A stretch of DNA of 64,000 bases from Coniferiporia sulphurascens (taxonomy: Eukaryota > Basidiomycota > Agaricomycetes > Hymenochaetales > Hymenochaetaceae). The notes under the pieces are model-generated. The model did not search any database, was not told where the DNA came from, and saw only the letters and a program-made list of their open reading frames with translations. Of this stretch, positions 22,811-34,206 are shown piece after piece. The translations under genes and the position numbers were made by a program. The DNA lies in assembly GCA_002794785.1 (NCBI GenBank), contig NBBA01000004.1:1178001-1242000 (forward strand), written 5' to 3'. Position 1 is the first letter of the stretch. Every line of letters starts with the position of its first letter.

Positions 22811-24891
22811 TGTAGTAGAGGTGCCTGCTTTCCGGGACTTTGTTCGTATCTGGCCCTAGCTTCTAATTAGGTTAGTAATTAGCAAATCTACCAAGTCATA
22901 TCCTCATCCGAACAACTCTCAACGGTGTTCTCCAAAAAAAGTCATATCGCCCGGGCCCGAAGCAATTAAAACGCCCATTCCGGCCGCGACATCACCTCAT
23001 CAGAGAATCGGATGGCTGCACAGCACGAGACGAATCTTGATTTTCGGGTAGTGAGTGTCGGTCCATCGTACACAGATTAATCAAACCCTATTGATATCCC
23101 ATTCCCAGATCGAGCCTTAAGAATAATACGAACTTATCTCAGTATCAAAGTCAAGACTTGATATCAAAAATCTCGCCGAACCATTCGCCTTCTCTCTACC
23201 GCCTCTGGCCGAATTATGCAATTGCCTAGACTTCTTGATTTCGTTCCAGTGCCAGAATCACATCTAGCCACTGGAGCTTTACGTTCCCACTTCAACGGAG
23301 CTACTAGAAAACTTGAAAGAAAATTGTTAGTTTACTCCTTCTTCCCATCGTGACGAACGGAGAAAGCAATGAACACGATTTACGGGATTATCAGGAATAC
23401 TGGAATACTACATGTAGAGTGTTGGTAGAAGGATTCGTGAGTAATTGATCCACCAGAAAGTTGCGAGTATCTGTTCCCACGCGCGTTGCTCTATAAAGTA
23501 CATGTTTATGTCGGTGCAACTCTCCCAAATCACATCATTTGATTCTACACTGCTGCAGTGATAATGACACGGCTCCCTCCTTTCCTAAACTCTCTAGTTT
23601 CAACCGGACGCAAGAAACAGTGCCCAACTCCTTGCGCGGACTTAGGGACTGTATGAAAATCGGTCTGTGTTCAGGGGGGGCGAGGCGCACAGCACTCACG
23701 GAGTCACGGGCGCAGGGAGGAAGTCATTCATCGGAACAGACGGTCGAACTGTGAAGCCTGAGTATTGGATGCCTCCTGGTCGTCATCAAGTCCGTATCGA
23801 CCGAATGCTTTGTCAACAATATACATTCGAAGATTGAGGCCTGGCACCGATCCTACTGAGATGTCCCGCTAGCTGAGAAACAACGAAGCCAGGGGGGCTC
23901 GCGTGATGCATTGACGATGGCCCTTTCTCAGGGAACGTATACAGTTCCTGTTTAGAATCATCCAAGGACGATGTAATGTGGGATGACCCCGAGCCACAAC
24001 CCCGTCTCAGCGACGAGGTGTTGGATTAAATAGAGCCAGAGATGCCGTGTCGCCAATCACCATTTTTAATCCATCCGAAGCGGTTAAGTTGAAAAACTTC
24101 TATCAAAAGGTAAGATAATCAAAGCTTCGCAAAATGTATATGGCAAATAATCCCATCGTTCCTTTCATGCACTACGGGAAGTTTGAATTTGAATTTATGT
24201 CTCCGAAGGTGATGCATCACTGATTAATTACTGATTACCTGTTGGCTCCGAACTCATAGCTGAGAATGGGACTGACGACGGAGCATTCTCGCATCTCGCT
24301 TTCATACGTTCTTGATCATCTGCGTGGACTAAGAGCACACGCCGGAGCGATTCGCGGTTCCTGAAGTTGTTCTACAACGTATACAATTCCCATAGTGCTG
24401 CTATGAACAACGACGGTAAGCTGAGTTAACAAGTGGTCATTGCGCCTCTCATAGATCGCCCTCAGGCTCGATCTCCCCGCAGATAGTGGCTCTGCGCCGA
24501 CGGTTATCCATCTACAGGGTTGTATGTAACGGACTATGATCTGCCGCTTTCTACCAATATCGGTCCAAGTCCCACATTGGCAGCTCTCATCCAGAAGCCT
24601 TTCATCAGATCCCGATTCACTGGGAAGTCTGAGGGACAGGCCCCCAATCAACCTAATCCTGCCAGTGATGTGCTGAGGAAAGCAAAAAAACACTTCAGGG
24701 CTTGTTTTGAAAGAGGGGTCAATGGCTTCTTGGGTATTTCAAACAATTTACACTTGATGGATTCGCCCCCTTTCGTCTCAATAACTCCGTTCAATGCACG
24801 TCACTCGGTGACTTGCTGCAATCCCGACACCATAGACCTACCGCCTGCGCCCTGCCTTTCCATTCCCTAACTTTCTTAAGTCCTTCAAGAA
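22811..24891. other. Spacer after copy C and before copy D, no gene seen
   Basis: The first 650 bases continue the array spacer, homologous to 15361-15870, up to GAAAGTTGCGAGT near 23457. The remaining 1.4 kb has no counterpart elsewhere in the window and no supported gene. The open frame 24316-24693 (minus) has no recognisable domain. The pyrimidine-rich stretch before 24892 is the likely leader of copy D. Confidence 0.4.
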
Positions 24892-26720
24892 ATGAGTACG
24901 ACTGCGTTGCTCCCTGAACTCAACGTGATCGCGACAGATGTCATGATAGTACGGGTAAGCACACTCTCCTGGCTCATAATACTTTCGCCGCAATGATCCG
25001 CGACGTTTAGTATACTACAGGTACGGATATGAGAAAACTGTAAACACAATACGTTGTTTGACCGTTCTTCCGAAGTTGCAACCCTGTGTCTGGTGGTACG
25101 TTGTCTCAGGTGTCTCTTGCTTCGATTATATTTCTCAAAACCAATCGGATAGGTTTACGATTATCTGGTTTCTCTCGAGGAGGAGGTGGGTGACTATGAC
25201 CTACTGTACTTATGCTGTCAAGTGACATTTCCGATCTACATAGATCCGCCTTGTCTGGTCTTCAAAACTATCTTTTGCGAAACTCGTATTTCTTTTAAAC
25301 AGATACTTGCCGTTCTCGGCGGCGATCTCCGCGACGTATGGTGCGCTATTGCTATCCGCTGAACAGTGGGTGCTCAATTGTTAACTGTTCATCTATTGTA
25401 TGGAAGTCTTTGCCACCGACACCAAGTACAGTGTATGTTCTTTTAAACTATTCCCCTTAACCTATGCTCACCCTGTGTATCAATATACACAGGATTGTAA
25501 AACTGCCTTCCTAGTCATGGGCGGCAAGTACTGCTTAACAATTAGTCAGACCCATGCTGATACCCAGTATGTCTGCGCCTCCCAGGATTCTGCTGCACAC
25601 AATACTTGCTCGCTGAAGGTCAGTGTCTGCCGAATTCCATTGTTGTGGAAACTAAGTAGTTCAATTCAATGTACAAGCCATCCTTTTCATACGTGCGTAC
25701 GCTGTGTGGGGGAAAAGTCCCATTCTTTTCTGGCTTCTCATATTCATATACCTGGTGAGATACAAGTGATAATATACACATATTAGCCTAATGTCGACAT
25801 TCCTTAGGGTGTGGCCACTGGCGCATACTACACAACGTCTCTCTTCATCTCTTCTGCGACTCCTTGTAGGGTTGTTTGTGTGTCTTCAATTAGGCAAATG
25901 TGCTGACTGTCCCCAAAAAATATAACACAGCGACAGAAATCCGCCTCTTTTCATCTGGCTGTCTCCTTACATTCCCAAGCAGAGTTGACTGGATCTCGCT
26001 CGTGATATTGATATTCTCCGAGACCTGTCAGTCATATTTCTGTCCTACTTGATACGTTCTACAGCCTGACAGTGACATCAGTTACTCTCACAATGCTCCT
26101 GATCAGGGGGCTCGGGCACTGTAAGTATCACCTCTATTAGCTATATGTATTGCTGACTCTGGTGCATTAGTTCGGCACTCGAGATCTACAGTCGTACGCA
26201 CATTGTACAAAGATGGTGACTTCCACACGTTTATCTTATTTCGGGGCCCCGGCCACTTACAACACGTTTTATTTATTTATTAGGTGTGTTTTACTATGTG
26301 ACAGTTTTGGGTAAGCCGCACTTATGAAAAGAGGGTAGGTGTGTCTAACGAATGTTTGACTTAGCCGTGACCGTTGCAAATTTCGTGGTCATACGAACTG
26401 CTTCAGTGAGTAGGATCAATATACCGTTAATAGTATATGCTATAGGCTGACGCTATCGCCTTAGCCATTCTTGTGTAGTTTTCTGTTCAAGTGTGTATTA
26501 ATTCCTTGTATTAGAAATCCGTCTGATTCTGTTCACCTCTGACAGTACTCAAGGGGTCATCCACAATATTCTCTGTACCCGCCTTCTCCTTCGCATACGG
26601 GGTGCATACGAATCCCTTTCGATCAACACAACATTTAGGGAAAATTCCCCATGGAGGCATAAAATCCATGCGCCAGAGCAATCTTATGCCCTGACCGATA
26701 TATCCAGCTCCCCCACGTAA
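24892..26720 (+). CDS. DUF6533-type multi-pass membrane protein, copy D
   Basis: Fourth and most diverged array member, and the best candidate for a working gene. ATG 24892 encodes MSTTALLPELNVIATDVMIVR. A 10-nt exon (TATACTACAG) and a 20-nt exon (TTGCAACCC...) follow, giving YTTVATLCLV and then VYDYLVSLEEE, the best match here to the DUF6533 signature. A canonical donor GTGGGT follows. Later exons read IRLVWSSKLSFAKLVFLLNR, YLPFSAAISATYG, VFATDTK, DCKTAFLVMG, FCCTQYLLAEG, AILFIRAYAVWGKS, a TEIRLFSSGCLLTFPSRV segment and GVIHNILCTRLLLRIRGAYE, with stop TAA at 26718-26720. The exon ending LVMG has a GC donor (GCAAGT), as in copy A. Seven hydrophobic segments are likely. Role unknown. Confidence 0.6.
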
Positions 26721-27775
26721 AATCCTACATTTTACTCATCCTTCAAGATTGCTTTTCCATGCACACTGACACAGTATTTCTCGATATTTATCTGCCCTTT
26801 GTACAAATAAATCCCAGAACCAAATTTATTCATGTTGTGAAAATACTATTCACTTTGCCGAGACCGATTTTCGATCCGAAACATGGGACTAGTCCTAGTC
26901 AATCTCAAGAATTGGTCCCCACTTCGGTGTAGTCTTGTTATTTGTGAGAACTGTGAGAAACGAGCTTGGCAATACATGGAAGTGCGATGGCAAGTAAGGT
27001 CACTTAGGATTCCGATACGATGGATGTGTAGTCTTCCCCTTTGCATGGTGAATACCCGATGGCTACTAATACGCTGGGAAACCTATATATACGAACTTGG
27101 GATACAGTAGATGTTGTAGTTTCGGTGATAGCTTGTGAACAACCGCTTCGCAGTCACACGTGGCTTCCTACATATATGATAAGGATCAACGACTCACTCA
27201 ACAATCAGGTTATGGGTAGGATCAATCAGCTATCCGCATAACGAGAGAAATATTTTAAAAATTGCTGTGGTCTCCAAGCCACAACCTCAAGTGGTGGGGG
27301 GTTTCGTCGGCAAGATGCGGGTTTAATTCTCACGGACGGCTTTTCTTTGTAACTTATCAGCCTTGTGTACAGTGCTCGGGGAGCGGCATTACATGTAATA
27401 TTCCGACCGATGCTCTAGACTTTTAATTGCCGTGAAATCTGCCCAACCGTGACACCGTCGGAATTTAGTTAGTAATCGACTTACTAAGTCTTGCGTTCCC
27501 CAACGATGATGTAAGCACAGGCAGATCCATATTTCGCTTCCGAAGGAGTACTCTGTCCGAGTCGCAGCTTAGTCACTGTCATAGCTCCAGGACGGTTCGC
27601 CTTGACGTCACGCAATTGGTTTATGATATGCTGATAAACGTAACGACGCTTTGCAAGACAACGACTTGGAGTGCGACTCGGAATGCAAGCACAGTATAAA
27701 AGACAGCGCAAGGCTCTTTTTAAATAATAAACCCACTTACTTGATATTCCCCCAACCGCAATACCACACTTTACA
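26721..27775. other. Intergenic region, no gene seen
   Basis: About 1 kb between the array and the NmrA-like gene. The small frames at 26846-27046 (minus) and 27041-27241 (plus) look random. A segment near 27275-27335 faintly resembles a tRNA (GGGTTTAATTCTC) but does not fold convincingly. The final 150 bases hold the promoter of the next gene. Confidence 0.4.
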
Positions 27776-28844
27776 ATGTCAGGATACAAGAATTTCGCGG
27801 TCGCCGGAGCTGGCAACGTTGGGAAATTTATCGTCAAGGCGCTCATACAGAAGAAGAATGAAGGGGCAATTTCCTCGGTTACAATTTTAACTCGCTCGGT
27901 ATGATCAGCACAATTAATACTTCTCTTGTGCCGAAATTAACGCCGTTATTCTTGGCTCAGGCCGGCGGCCACGAAGATTTAGTCGCAAGTGGCGTTAAAC
28001 TCGCCACTGTTGATTACGCCTCCCCTTCCTCGCTCAAATCTGCTCTTGATAATATCGACGTCGTCATCTCTACTCTCGGCAGGACAGCCATCGACTTGCA
28101 GGGAGATGTTGCGGCTGCTGCAAAGGCCGCAGGCGTGAAGCTATTCGTGCCATCTGAGTTCGGAAACCCTACCGACGGAGGCAAGAAAGGCTTTCCCAAG
28201 CAAAAAGATGACGCGAAGAACAAGTTGAAGGAGCTCGGGCTGCCGTACGCGGCGTTCTACACCGGTCCATTCCCTGACTATTTATTTAAGCCGTGAGTTA
28301 AGACGAAACATTTAGTGACTTTATCAGAATATTCATGTTGGGGCACCATAGCGGGTCTGCTGAAGCTTTTGGGTACGAGTTCGCAAAGGGCAAAGCGACC
28401 GTAGGCGGATCTGGCAACGCCGTCATTTCTTTCACCGCACAGGAAGATATCGCCAGATTTGTCGCACATGCACTAACCGCCTTTCCTCGGGAGAAGCTGG
28501 AGTGGCGTAAGCTACGCATCGAGGGAGATAGGACCGTAAGTACCTGGCTCGTCCCCATTTTCTTCCCCTTAGTCTGACTCGTAACCGCCCCACAGACAAT
28601 CAACCAGATTCTTGCCGACTGGACCTCGCGCACAGGCAAGAAACTGGCTGTTACGCATCGCCCGAGATCGGATTTCGAGGAGGCAGTTTCGAAGAACCCG
28701 GCAGACGTCGTGTCCGTTTTGACTCTGGAGCTTGATTCCGGTAGGAGCGTTGTCGACGAGCCAGATGAGCTTGCTAATGCTGAATGGCCCGAGTGGAAGC
28801 CCAAGAAAGCTATTGATGCTATTCTTGAGGTTCAAGGACAGTAA
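27776..28844 (+). CDS. NmrA-like / isoflavone-reductase-like NAD(P)-binding protein
   Basis: Four exons: 27776-27898, 27961-28292, 28328-28535 and 28596-28844 (TAA), all GT-AG and in frame. The product is an atypical short-chain dehydrogenase of the NmrA/isoflavone reductase group, with an N-terminal Rossmann fold (FAVAGAGNVGKFIVKAL, the GxGxxG-type nucleotide motif at residues 8-13). It continues with VVISTLGRTAIDLQGDVAAA and VKLFVPSEFGNPTDGG, typical of this group, and an ISFTAQEDIARFVAHAL segment. Length of about 300 residues fits the family. It probably acts as a cytosolic NAD(P)H-dependent reductase or a redox sensor; the substrate cannot be read from sequence. The ATG is preceded by TTTACA with no upstream in-frame alternative. 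Confidence 0.88.
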
Positions 28845-30005
28845 AAGAAAGATGTCGTTAGCTAAATTGTGTCTCGTATGTGGACGTTCTACCATTACAT
28901 TCCCGAGAATGCAGATAATTTTGTTCTTAAGAGGTAGCGAGGGTTTCCGAAAAATTTCTGTTTGAGGGCATTGAAGACAGTGAACTTGCAACAGAACATT
29001 GGGATTGGCACCCCTTGGGCCTTGAAGTTCGAGAGTATCCGCAGATGGCAACATGGCTATGACCCTTGATTAGTCTCTACGACCTTCACGACTTTCCACC
29101 CCGGACCTTTGTTTAGACGTCAATAGCTGTGTGCAGGAACGAGGGTTGATCGAAGGTTAACCGGCCAATTCGTCCTTCAGACGGTCTAGGCGCCAACATG
29201 GGATTCAGACAGGTAGCGGTCCCCACGAGCGTGTGCTTCGTGCTTGGTGAGTTCATATTCTTCCGCAATAAAAATTTCGCGCCATCTATCGGTTATTTTT
29301 TTTCAAGAATACATCAGTTTGGCGGCCGCCGTGAGTTTGTTCATATGGACTTTGTGCTTAAATTCTATTTTTTGCATGACACCTCTTCAGTTGGTCGGGG
29401 TCACTTCCTTCCGCTTACGAACCGATGTTTATGTATTTTTTCGTACGGACAGCTGATAATGTCCGTATCCCGTACGTAAAGCCGACACCAAGAGTCGCCA
29501 TTATTCGACGGTAGCAGATAGAAGTCGCACATTGATTATTACATTGCCTTATTGGAGGCTCGCTTGACACTGACAACTTCCGATATTTCCAAAGTTGAGG
29601 ATACCCGCACTGCTCAGGAACTAATCAACTCCATTAAAATTTCATTCCGAGTAAAATCTCGAGAAGAACACGGATCTTTCCAATACCAAAGCGTTGTTGG
29701 ATACGATCGGATAAATTTCATCCATTGCAAAGACCTTGACTTGTCAGGGGTACATATAATTGGCACCCTCCTGCTGATTTCTTCACGAAATCAGTCCGTA
29801 TCGTAATTGCGCTGCGGATACCTTCGCGGATCTTTCCTATGTGGACTCGGGGATAGTCGGAGCGTGCCTTCAGTAAACCGTACCGGCGACGAGACCATCC
29901 CGGAACGATGCATGATGGAGGCACATCGTACTTCGTTAACATTTGTGTAGATCGTGTGAAGGGCTGAAATCAGAATTTCGCTGCCATCCGGGCTTATGTA
30001 CGGTA
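28845..30005. other. Intergenic region, no gene seen
   Basis: About 1.2 kb between convergent genes. The frames at 29198-29479 and 29552-29806 have no recognisable motif, and their neighbouring splice signals do not build a longer product. A short decayed gene here cannot be excluded. Confidence 0.35.
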
Positions 30006-31353
30006 TCAGCGATCCAATCCCACAGCGCTTTGAAGCCAGTTTACCACTTCCGCGACCTTCCTCAGCCCTGGGTCGCTTGCAGCTAGGCGTAAGTCAGGGC
30101 GGAAACGCCTGTCTGATGGGATCGAGGGAAGAGTGCGGTAACAGATGTGGAGGCGAGACGAGAGGTTCGGGAAGGCAGTGAGGGCGACAAATGGCGCTGC
30201 ACGCTGCCCAGAGGCTTTGGCCACGGGTGGAGGGGAGGCAATGACATCTACTAATAGTCAGGGTTGCTTAATTGAACGGTGCACAAAATTCCCCTTACTT
30301 TCGAGATAAACTATGTCGCCCCTCTGCACACCATCGCTTATCTCATCCAAAGTTGTGTCGCTCTCCTTTACTCCTCCCCAGAGATCTGCGACCTCACGCC
30401 AAGCGGTCAGCTTGCAGACCGCACCATTTTCATCACCGACAACGAACTTGAGCACGCCAACCTCCTTGCCCGCGTCGGGTCCCTTCTTTATGACCACCGC
30501 GTCGGGGCCGTCTACCTCCAGCACAGCGACGAGTAACTGGACCCTTTTGGACCACTTCGCTGGCACGGAGCTACCGGAGTTGATGGCTGTTGAGACAGCA
30601 GAAAGCAAGGCCGAAAGGGGGGTAAGTGTGTGGAGATTGATAACGAACGTTGGGAACGCCGCAATCGACGAGGTAGAAGTGTGTGCGTATGATACAGAGG
30701 CGCTATTTTCCTGCGTCTCAAATTGCGTGTTTATATTTGCGCGCGAAAGGGCCTGGGGAGGGGCGAAGGATACGCGCGAACGCGTTTGTTCGGGGTCAGT
30801 CGGAGGCCAAGAAATGAGACTGCCCCTCTTTGAAACTGAATTGCAAAGTTAATTAACAACTAGGCAAGTTGAGCTCACAGCAACCCTCACCATCTTTCGA
30901 GCGCGTGTCGTCCCAGTTGCTCTGTTCATCTTTGTCGTGTGTTACCCAGTCTTCCTCCTCTTCCTCGTCGATAAAAATTACATTTTTGTACATTTCTGAG
31001 ATCCGCTGGCTTGCTGCATCGAGGGTCGCTGGAGGTAGAATCCGCTCACTTTCGTCCTCGCCACCCGTTTCCCATTGGGTTGAAAAGCTTTCAATGTGTC
31101 TGCCGCTCCGTTGCAGTATGCTCTTCGAGTTCTGACGCTGAATCTTTGCGTGCGACGACCGGGATGCTGTCTGCCAATGAGGAGTGTCGTCCGCGTTCCT
31201 CCCCTTCAGCTCAGCAGCTGTCGGTGCCTTCAGAAATACTCTGTACATTTTGTAGCCAGTTCCACTGAAGACTTTTATTGCGGCGTTGAACACGGTCGGA
31301 ATCGTATCGCGAGAGTTCAAACTAAATATGAGAGTGACACCAGCACGCGTCAC
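30006..31353 (-). CDS. OB-fold protein resembling shieldin subunit 2 (SHLD2-like)
   Basis: Three exons, spliced by me: 30891-31353, 30299-30835 and 30006-30247, with introns of 55 and 51 nt that join in frame. The N-terminal part has MYRVFLKAPTAAELKG at Met 36 (codon at 31248), possibly the true start, then an acidic stretch (DEEEEEDWVTHDKDE). Exon 2 carries a conserved-looking block (SLISWPPTDPEQTRSRVSF) and an OB-fold: KRVQLLVAVLEVDGPDAVVI, KEVGVLKFVVGDENGAVCKL, TAWREVADLWGG, GDIVYLE. Exon 3 reads FPNLSSRLHICYRTL and ends LQSAVGLDR. The order resembles the first OB fold of SHLD2, which controls end protection in double-strand break repair, but I base this on pattern only. Another RPA-like single-strand DNA-binding protein is the alternative. 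It is head-to-head with MED22, 56 bp apart. Confidence 0.65.
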
Positions 31354-31409
31354 GACTAGTCACAGGCCCTACAGCTCGCCGACACTCAGCCAAGTGCATT
31401 TACCAAGTC
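31354..31409. promoter_or_regulatory. Compact bidirectional promoter between the OB-fold gene and MED22
   Basis: Only 56 bp separate the two divergent start codons, or about 160 bp if the OB-fold gene starts at its second Met (31248). Both genes must be driven from this short segment. No clear TATA box is seen. Confidence 0.5.
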
Positions 31410-31983
31410 ATGGCAGACATCACTCAGACAGACGTTTCGCGGCCCTCAGCGCTACCCACCGCTCGTCTCCGCCCATCTGCAGCGCAAGCTCAGTCTGTTG
31501 TCGACCAGAACTCCGACGAATATCTTGACTTCATCGAAGAAGAGTGGAACAAGAAGGTTGACGTCGAAGTTGAGACGCTTGTCGACGGCATGGTCGATAT
31601 CGTCAACCTAGCCTCGGTGTGTGTGAACCTACCCTGTTATTCGGTTGCGTGTTCCCTGACGCATTGTGCGTTCTCCATAGATTGGTGATAAGGACAAATT
31701 CAAGATCGCACAGGAGTCTTTCCAGGCGCAGTGTCGCGCCGAGTCGATGGTTCGCGCAGCACATTCTTTGCTCTCCATCACACATTCCATGAAGCTCCTC
31801 CTGCTTCTCTCTGATGAGTCTCAAATTGCGTACCAACGTGACAGAGCGTTGAAAGACGCGAGGTCTGATGCAGAGGAGGCGAAGAAGAAAGCCACCAAAC
31901 TTCTCAACGAATTGCTGGCAGATGTGAAGGAGGATACACACCCGCTACATGATCCGTCTGCAATGGAAGGAATAAGCAGCTGA
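31410..31983 (+). CDS. MED22: Mediator complex subunit 22 (surfeit locus protein 5)
   Basis: Two exons, 31410-31616 and 31681-31983 (TGA), joined by a 64-nt GT-AG intron, about 169 residues. The head-module Mediator subunit bridges RNA polymerase II and activators. Recognisable segments are YLDFIEEEWNKKVDVEVETL, VDGMVDIVNLAS, then IGDKDKFKIAQESFQAQCRA, ESMVRAAHSLLSITHSMKLL and LLLSDESQIAYQRD, a helical bundle typical of fungal MED22. The C-terminal half is a Lys/Glu-rich coiled coil (DAEEAKKKATKLLNELLA). Length and helix order fit the family. Confidence 0.88.
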
Positions 31984-32026
31984 ACAGAGTCGTGAACTCT
32001 GTTGGGATAGTGTACGACTTTACCCC

Positions 32027-33096
32027 CTACACGGTTATAAGTTTCTCCATAGTGAGCAACTCCGCGAGCTTCGTTTGCTCCAGGGCATCTACTTTCTCCT
32101 TCGCCGCAGGGGCGAGCGGGCCGCGCACTCTTCCTGATCCATATCCAAATTCCTTCGTTATAATGGCTTTCAAGCCACCGATCCCCCCTATCTTCTTCAC
32201 GACCCAATCGCCGTGGACGAGTAACGCCTGAATCTTCATCACTTCGTCCGTCTTTCCTTCTTTCCACAACCGGAACAATTTGGCGTGCACCTTCGGAAGG
32301 ATGTTGACACTAGCGCCGATTACTCCCGCGCCGCCGACCAGGAGCGACGGCACGAACACATCCGAGGCCCCTGGAAAAACAGCAAACTCGGATGCAGGAA
32401 GCGTCGAAGTGAGGCGATGGAGCTTGCCGACGTTACCGCATGACAGCTTCGTGCCGACAATGTTAGGGTGTGCGGCGAGCGTCGTGAGGATGTCCGAATC
32501 AAGGTCAAGGCCCGCAGTGACGACAGGGAAGTTGTAGATCATAGTAGGAATAGGGGATCCGTCCGCAACCTGCAAATCCATTGAAAGTTATTCACTAATT
32601 GTATTCTCATTCTTGTCAACGTACCGTACGATGGAAGAGGATGATGTTCTCCTTGGTCATCTGGGGTGGCCATGTGGATGGGGTGAGCACGAGAGCGTAA
32701 GATGCCCCGGCCTCCTTTGCTTCTCGGCATAGTTGTATCGTCTCGCGGGTCGACTGGGCACCCGTCCCGGCGATAACGACCACGTTGGTGAAGCCGTTGG
32801 CGTCGAGTGTCTCCCGCGTGGTACGGAGGGCGAGCGATCTCTCAGCGTGTGAGAGGTGCTGAGCTTCACCGTTTGAGCCCTGCACGAGGATACCAGTCAC
32901 ACCGCCCTTATGGTGGTTCGGTCAGTACCGCATACACGCTGATGCTATGAGCCCTAAACAGTTAAGTGCGTACCTCCGCGAGGCGCAGGACGTGAGCCTT
33001 GATGAATGGAATGTCCAAGTCGTCATTTTCATTGAAGAATAATACGGCGGGAACATATACGCCTGGTGGAGGGGGAATCGACCTCGAGCTGGACAT
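32027..33096 (-). CDS. Dihydrodipicolinate synthase / aldolase family protein
   Basis: Class I aldolase of the DapA family. Exons: 32974-33096, 32625-32906 and 32027-32569, with GT-AG introns in phase. The start MSSSRSIPPPPGVYVPAVLF (ATG 33096) leads into strand 1. The substrate motif GSNGEAQHLSHAER corresponds to the GxxGE signature. IYNFPVVTAG carries the Tyr of the catalytic triad, and NIVGTKLSCGNVGKL carries the Schiff-base Lys. GASDVFVPSLLVGGAGVIGA forms the conserved late turn. Length of about 315 residues is normal for a TIM barrel. Fungi lack lysine synthesis through DapA, so the likely roles are 4-hydroxy-2-oxoglutarate aldolase or a 2-keto-3-deoxy sugar acid aldolase (pectin or sugar acid breakdown). 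The substrate cannot be fixed. Confidence 0.88.
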
Positions 33097-34206
33097 GGCT
33101 GCTACAGCGTACTCGCAGATCTGAGCGATCGACAATCAGCGCCACTGTTTCGTTACATAATTGTCATATAGCAAAGCGCACCTGAAGAGCTCCTGTAATT
33201 AGTAACTCATATTAATGGTACTAAGTACTGCGATTAGGCGATGAACAATGAAGTCTTCTAATGTTGAGTACGCGTAGTAGGGCCTTCTTGAATCTCTAAA
33301 TTACCTTGTCTTGTGATCAGTACGGGGCCGGGCCTCTCACAAGAACATTGTCCAACGACAAGGTCTTCTTTCCACTCGCTTTTTGTTCGGGTAGAGGACC
33401 TGATAGATTTGGTGTCAAATTGTACGATCTGGAAGTAATGATGATATTTATTAGAGGCGAACATATGAACGTTCTTGTACACTATACGAGTATCTGCATC
33501 CTGCGTATGGAAAACACTACACTCACACAAATTTCCGTGTCGTGTTACTAATCATGATTTGGCAAAGCTCCTCTACAATTAATCGGAGACACAAATAATT
33601 ATCAAGGTATATTCATCCCTTAAGCCGAGCGCCAAGCTCTAGTTCGGCACCACTCACCTGTATAGTACATGTGTCTTGGAAATGACATCCTCCTTACAGA
33701 AAATGTGCAGATATGCAAGGTCCAAGAAAACAGCGAGGTTGTGGGAAGAAAAGGGAAGAGAAGAAAATAAAGAAAGGGTTTAAACAAACGGTGGAAGAGA
33801 TAAGGAGGCGTCGCGACAACCCGAAATATCGGCATCTCCCGGAAACCCTTCCTTTTCCGGTTCCTTTCCCTCTTCCTTGTCCTTTTCCCCTCGACCTATC
33901 CCCCTGGCTCATCTTCTTCCCAGTCAATCCATGTTCGAAGCACCATAAACTCCTAGCTCGGGTAGGTTTGGGCAAATGTACCTGGCGTAGGTCATCTATC
34001 TGTATAAGCGGTTTCACTCACTGGTAAGATCTTAACGCAATGAACTGCCTCCTGTATTTACCAGGTATTACTCAAGAGAACTGGTATGATCCAAAACGAT
34101 CTATACAGCGCTATATACTCATAAGATGATTAGCACTACTAATATGTTCTGCTATGTTTTCGAACGGAAATTATATATTTCAGGCTGACAATTAATGTAG
34201 GGGACC

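Noticed and set aside
27270..27340. tRNA-like segment with GGGTTTAATTCTC
   Set aside because: No acceptor stem or A-box match could be built; only a loose T-loop-like string is present.
29198..29806. Small frames between the NmrA-like gene and the OB-fold gene
   Set aside because: No motif and no phase-consistent join; treated as intergenic.
33700..34027. Pyrimidine-rich stretch with open frames on both strands
   Set aside because: Composition bias explains the open frames; no coding signal.
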